A stretch of 64,000 nt of DNA, taken from contig CM060326.1 of NCBI GenBank assembly GCA_030674155.1, forward strand, positions 19,758,669 to 19,822,668, given 5' to 3'. The notes under the pieces were generated by a model. It was not told the DNA's origin, did not search any database, and saw nothing but the letters and a program-made list of their open reading frames with translations. Both the position numbers and the translations under genes were made by a program. Positions 1-64,000 of the stretch are shown here, piece after piece. Position 1 is the first letter of the stretch, and each line of letters starts with the position of its first letter. Source of the stretch: Stramonita haemastoma (Eukaryota > Mollusca > Gastropoda > Neogastropoda > Muricidae).

Positions 1-301
1 CCCAGGATTTTTAAGGTAATTCTTGCATGTGATGAGTTATGTCAACCTCTGGTGCAAAGATTTTTAAAAATTTTGTTTAGCACACAGTTTTGTATTCCTG
101 TGCTCATCTTTCTTTGCTCTATATTTACAAACTATGGGCTTAATCTGTATAGATATTCTGTATATATTTTATAATGAATTAGCCATTTTACCTTATTCTA
201 GTGTTCTGTGTCTTTCAGTTGCTTCTTTTTCCCATGAAAGAAACAAATATTAGATTCTGCTGAGTGAATCTGGCTTATTTAAATGCTTCTTTCTCTTACA
301 G

Positions 302-61858
<61,557 letters not shown>

Positions 61859-63361
61859 GTAAGCCGGCATCTCTGTGTCCTCGCTGGCGCAGTGGAAACC
61901 AGTTTCCCCCATTACCACCACTTACCATGCCGCTGCCTTCCTCTTGTTTCTGTTACATGCCGTTATGTTATGTTGGCCTTTCTCCTGTGTTATGATGAGT
62001 TGTTTCAGTTATCTCTTGTGGGATTTTTGTGTGTGCGTGTGTGCATCCGGTCGTTTTTCTGTCTGTGGGTGTTTGCTGCTTCGTCATTATTATTTCAACT
62101 TTATTTTGCAGCTATTTTTCGAGGCGACTTCTTTCCTTTTGCAGATTTTCTTTCAATGAAGTTATGATTTCACCTGGGGGAAATCTGTTTCAGGAATTGA
62201 GCATTTATCTGAGTGTAAGCTGTTTTTAGAGAAAAGAATGGAGTCCTCTTTAGCGTAGATGTATAGCTCTTTTGGATTTATACATAGATTGCAAAAGAGG
62301 CTCATGAATGTAATCAGTCACAGTTTTGCTTTCTGTCTCCCTTTTGCCCTCAGCAAACAGTTTGCTCTAAGACTGCCATTACCTCAGTGTAAATTTACCT
62401 GAACTTTTTTCTGTGATGAAGAAGATGTAGTTCCTGCAGTACATAAATTGGTTTAGATATTCCAGAAGTCATCCTGTACTTACCTTCTATGAAGAAATAA
62501 AGTCCTGAAATGCTCTATGTGTTCATAAAAAAACAGGCCTGAAAATACAGCAAGAGATTTCTTACATCAACAGACTCCAGCTTAAATTTCATACGGTTCA
62601 GTTCTCCAGCTGACGTGAAAAGTTCTAAAGATTAACTCCCTGATTATGATCTTCTGTGATTGCGGTGGTCTTGTGCACAGTACTTGCCTATGGACCACTG
62701 CAGGTGTAGGATTTCACCTTTGGATATTTTTTTTTTAGCTCATTGACGTCAACTTTTGTACGAAAATCTGGCAGCTATCTTTCGACTAACCTTCAACCTT
62801 CATGTCAACTACAATAAACCCTGAAAATTTATGTACTTGTGTATCTTTTTGGTGATGATTATTTTAAAACTCATCAACACAAACAGCCAGAATACAGAGA
62901 TACACATAGTAAAAATCAGCCATTAGGGAGTGAGTTAATTAATGATCCTTTTAAGAATCTTTTTCATTTTTTCCTGATCTTTTTAAATCTTATTACCATT
63001 ACAGAAAATGAACAAAAATTAACGTAATGTGATATTAATGATTCGCATGCTTAATTGAGGGAGTAGATCCTTTTTAGCAAACACAGTATGTTCAGAAACT
63101 ACACACCAACTCCTTCTAACACTTTTAGTTCGGCAGTGGAGAGAAAAGAAGGCAGAGGCCGAAAAACTTAACAAACCAGCATCACTTCTCCACCTCACTC
63201 CTCATCCCCCAATGCCAGAGTCAAAATCGACATTGCACATTTGTGCAACGCAAGAATAGCTAAAATCTCTCTTAGTCCCAGTCAAACAGCGCTATTTTTT
63301 GCACCGAAGTAAGCTACCCTTACACAGTAGCCTACCAGACTAACACATCTAAAGGCAGTAG

Positions 63362-63386
63362 CCCCCCCCCCCCCCCCCCCCCCCCC
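63362..63386 (+). repeat. poly-C run
   Basis: About 25 C residues interrupted only at the end. Its true length is uncertain in any assembly. Confidence 0.9.
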
Positions 63387-63674
63387 TCCACCCCCTCCCC
63401 CTGTGGAACGGCCAGATTTCCGGGAGATGTGATATAACACAGATGTCTACCATATGTGGCGGTCCACAAAATAGCCTATCTGTAGGTCTTAAGGTCTATG
63501 CGTTCTAATTATTTTGTTGCTGTTATGATACTGATGGTCAGTGCACAAAGTACAAATCTCTTTATGTACTTCCCTTTTAAAGATATAACTAACATTACTT
63601 TTCAACGCAAAGATTTAAGGCAGTAATTATTCCATAAAACCAAAAAGCACGCCCGACATTTTACTTTAAGGTAG

Positions 63675-63766
63675 GTGCGTGCGCGCGCGAGCGCACACAC
63701 ACATACACACACACACACACGCACGCACGCTCGCGCGCGCGTGCGCACACACACACACACACACAC

Positions 63767-63802
<36 letters not shown>
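63675..63802 (-). repeat. (CG/CA)n then (GA)n
   Basis: Mixed gcgcgcgcga, cacacacaca and gagagagaga blocks near the window end. Confidence 0.95.
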
Positions 63803-63805
<3 letters not shown>

Positions 63806-64000
63806 TGCTGTCATTGAAATTTAATTTTAGACACAATGTGCTTTTCCTAAGCTTTTTTTTCTTTCTTTTCTTTCTTTCGTTTTGTTTGTTTGTTAATTTG
63901 TTCTTCACTAGATCTATATGAATAGAAAAGTGACCAGAGGATGGAAGACAATCACAAAAAATCCCTAAACCACTCTTACACTGAACGTGGTATGCACACA

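Larger units (their letters stand above)
61859..64000. other. intron, no recognised exon
   Basis: No segment matching the downstream Furry C-terminal region was found. The only notable items are a poly-C run and dinucleotide tracts near 63.4-63.8 kb. Confidence 0.65.

Overview
The window is eukaryotic nuclear DNA. It holds one very large, intron-rich gene on the + strand, and no second gene was found. About 44 well-supported exons plus 3 candidates, all flanked by GT-AG introns, encode a Furry-family protein (FRY/FRYL; Drosophila furry, nematode SAX-2, yeast Tao3/Pag1, Mor2), the scaffold and activator of NDR/LATS-type kinases. The exons total about 6.9 kb (about 2,300 codons). The gene is open at both ends: the first exon seen (302-352) already lies inside the N-terminal Furry domain, and the C-terminal part (several hundred residues in animal homologues) must lie beyond 64,000. 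The protein divergence, the intron texture and several tRNA- and 5S-derived SINE families suggest a lophotrochozoan, most likely a mollusc such as a gastropod. That placement is inference.

Layout: 302-12,369 encodes the conserved N-terminal (MOR2-PAG1 N) region. 14,199-25,584 and 30,008-41,609 encode the middle region. 42,461-58,526 encodes the region up to the C-terminal domain. A candidate 18-nt microexon sits at 61,841, and two candidate acidic cassette exons sit at 46,735 and 46,976. Reading phases join correctly at nearly all junctions. The exceptions are about nine single-base frame breaks, seven of them between 31.4 and 40.0 kb. These look like consensus-sequence errors, not loss of the gene, because the conserved reading resumes in the new frame within the same exon.

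The introns are filled with microsatellites ((TG)n, (TC)n, (TCTG)n, (TTTC)n, (GTAT)n, poly-G/C) and mobile elements. The mobile elements are a tRNA-derived SINE (SINE-A, about 14 copies, mostly antisense), a second tRNA-type SINE (SINE-B, 3 copies), a SINE with a 5S-rRNA-like head (SINE-C, about 6 copies and fragments, all sense), a roughly 195-bp MITE-like element with CACAG/CTGTG ends and 4-bp target duplications (5 copies), and a 5'-truncated LINE fragment inside a GTAT microsatellite.

The most unusual feature is a set of tandem arrays anchored on this gene's own splice junctions. Intronic repeat units carry copies of the adjacent exon edge together with its splice site. Examples are 32 tandem 5' splice sites after the exon ending at 56,071, 12 tandem 3' splice sites before the exon at 22,280, about 10 before 34,137, about 10 before 14,199, 7 intact donors after 52,816, and single duplications at 19,634 and 32,797. 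I regard this as the best candidate for something undescribed.
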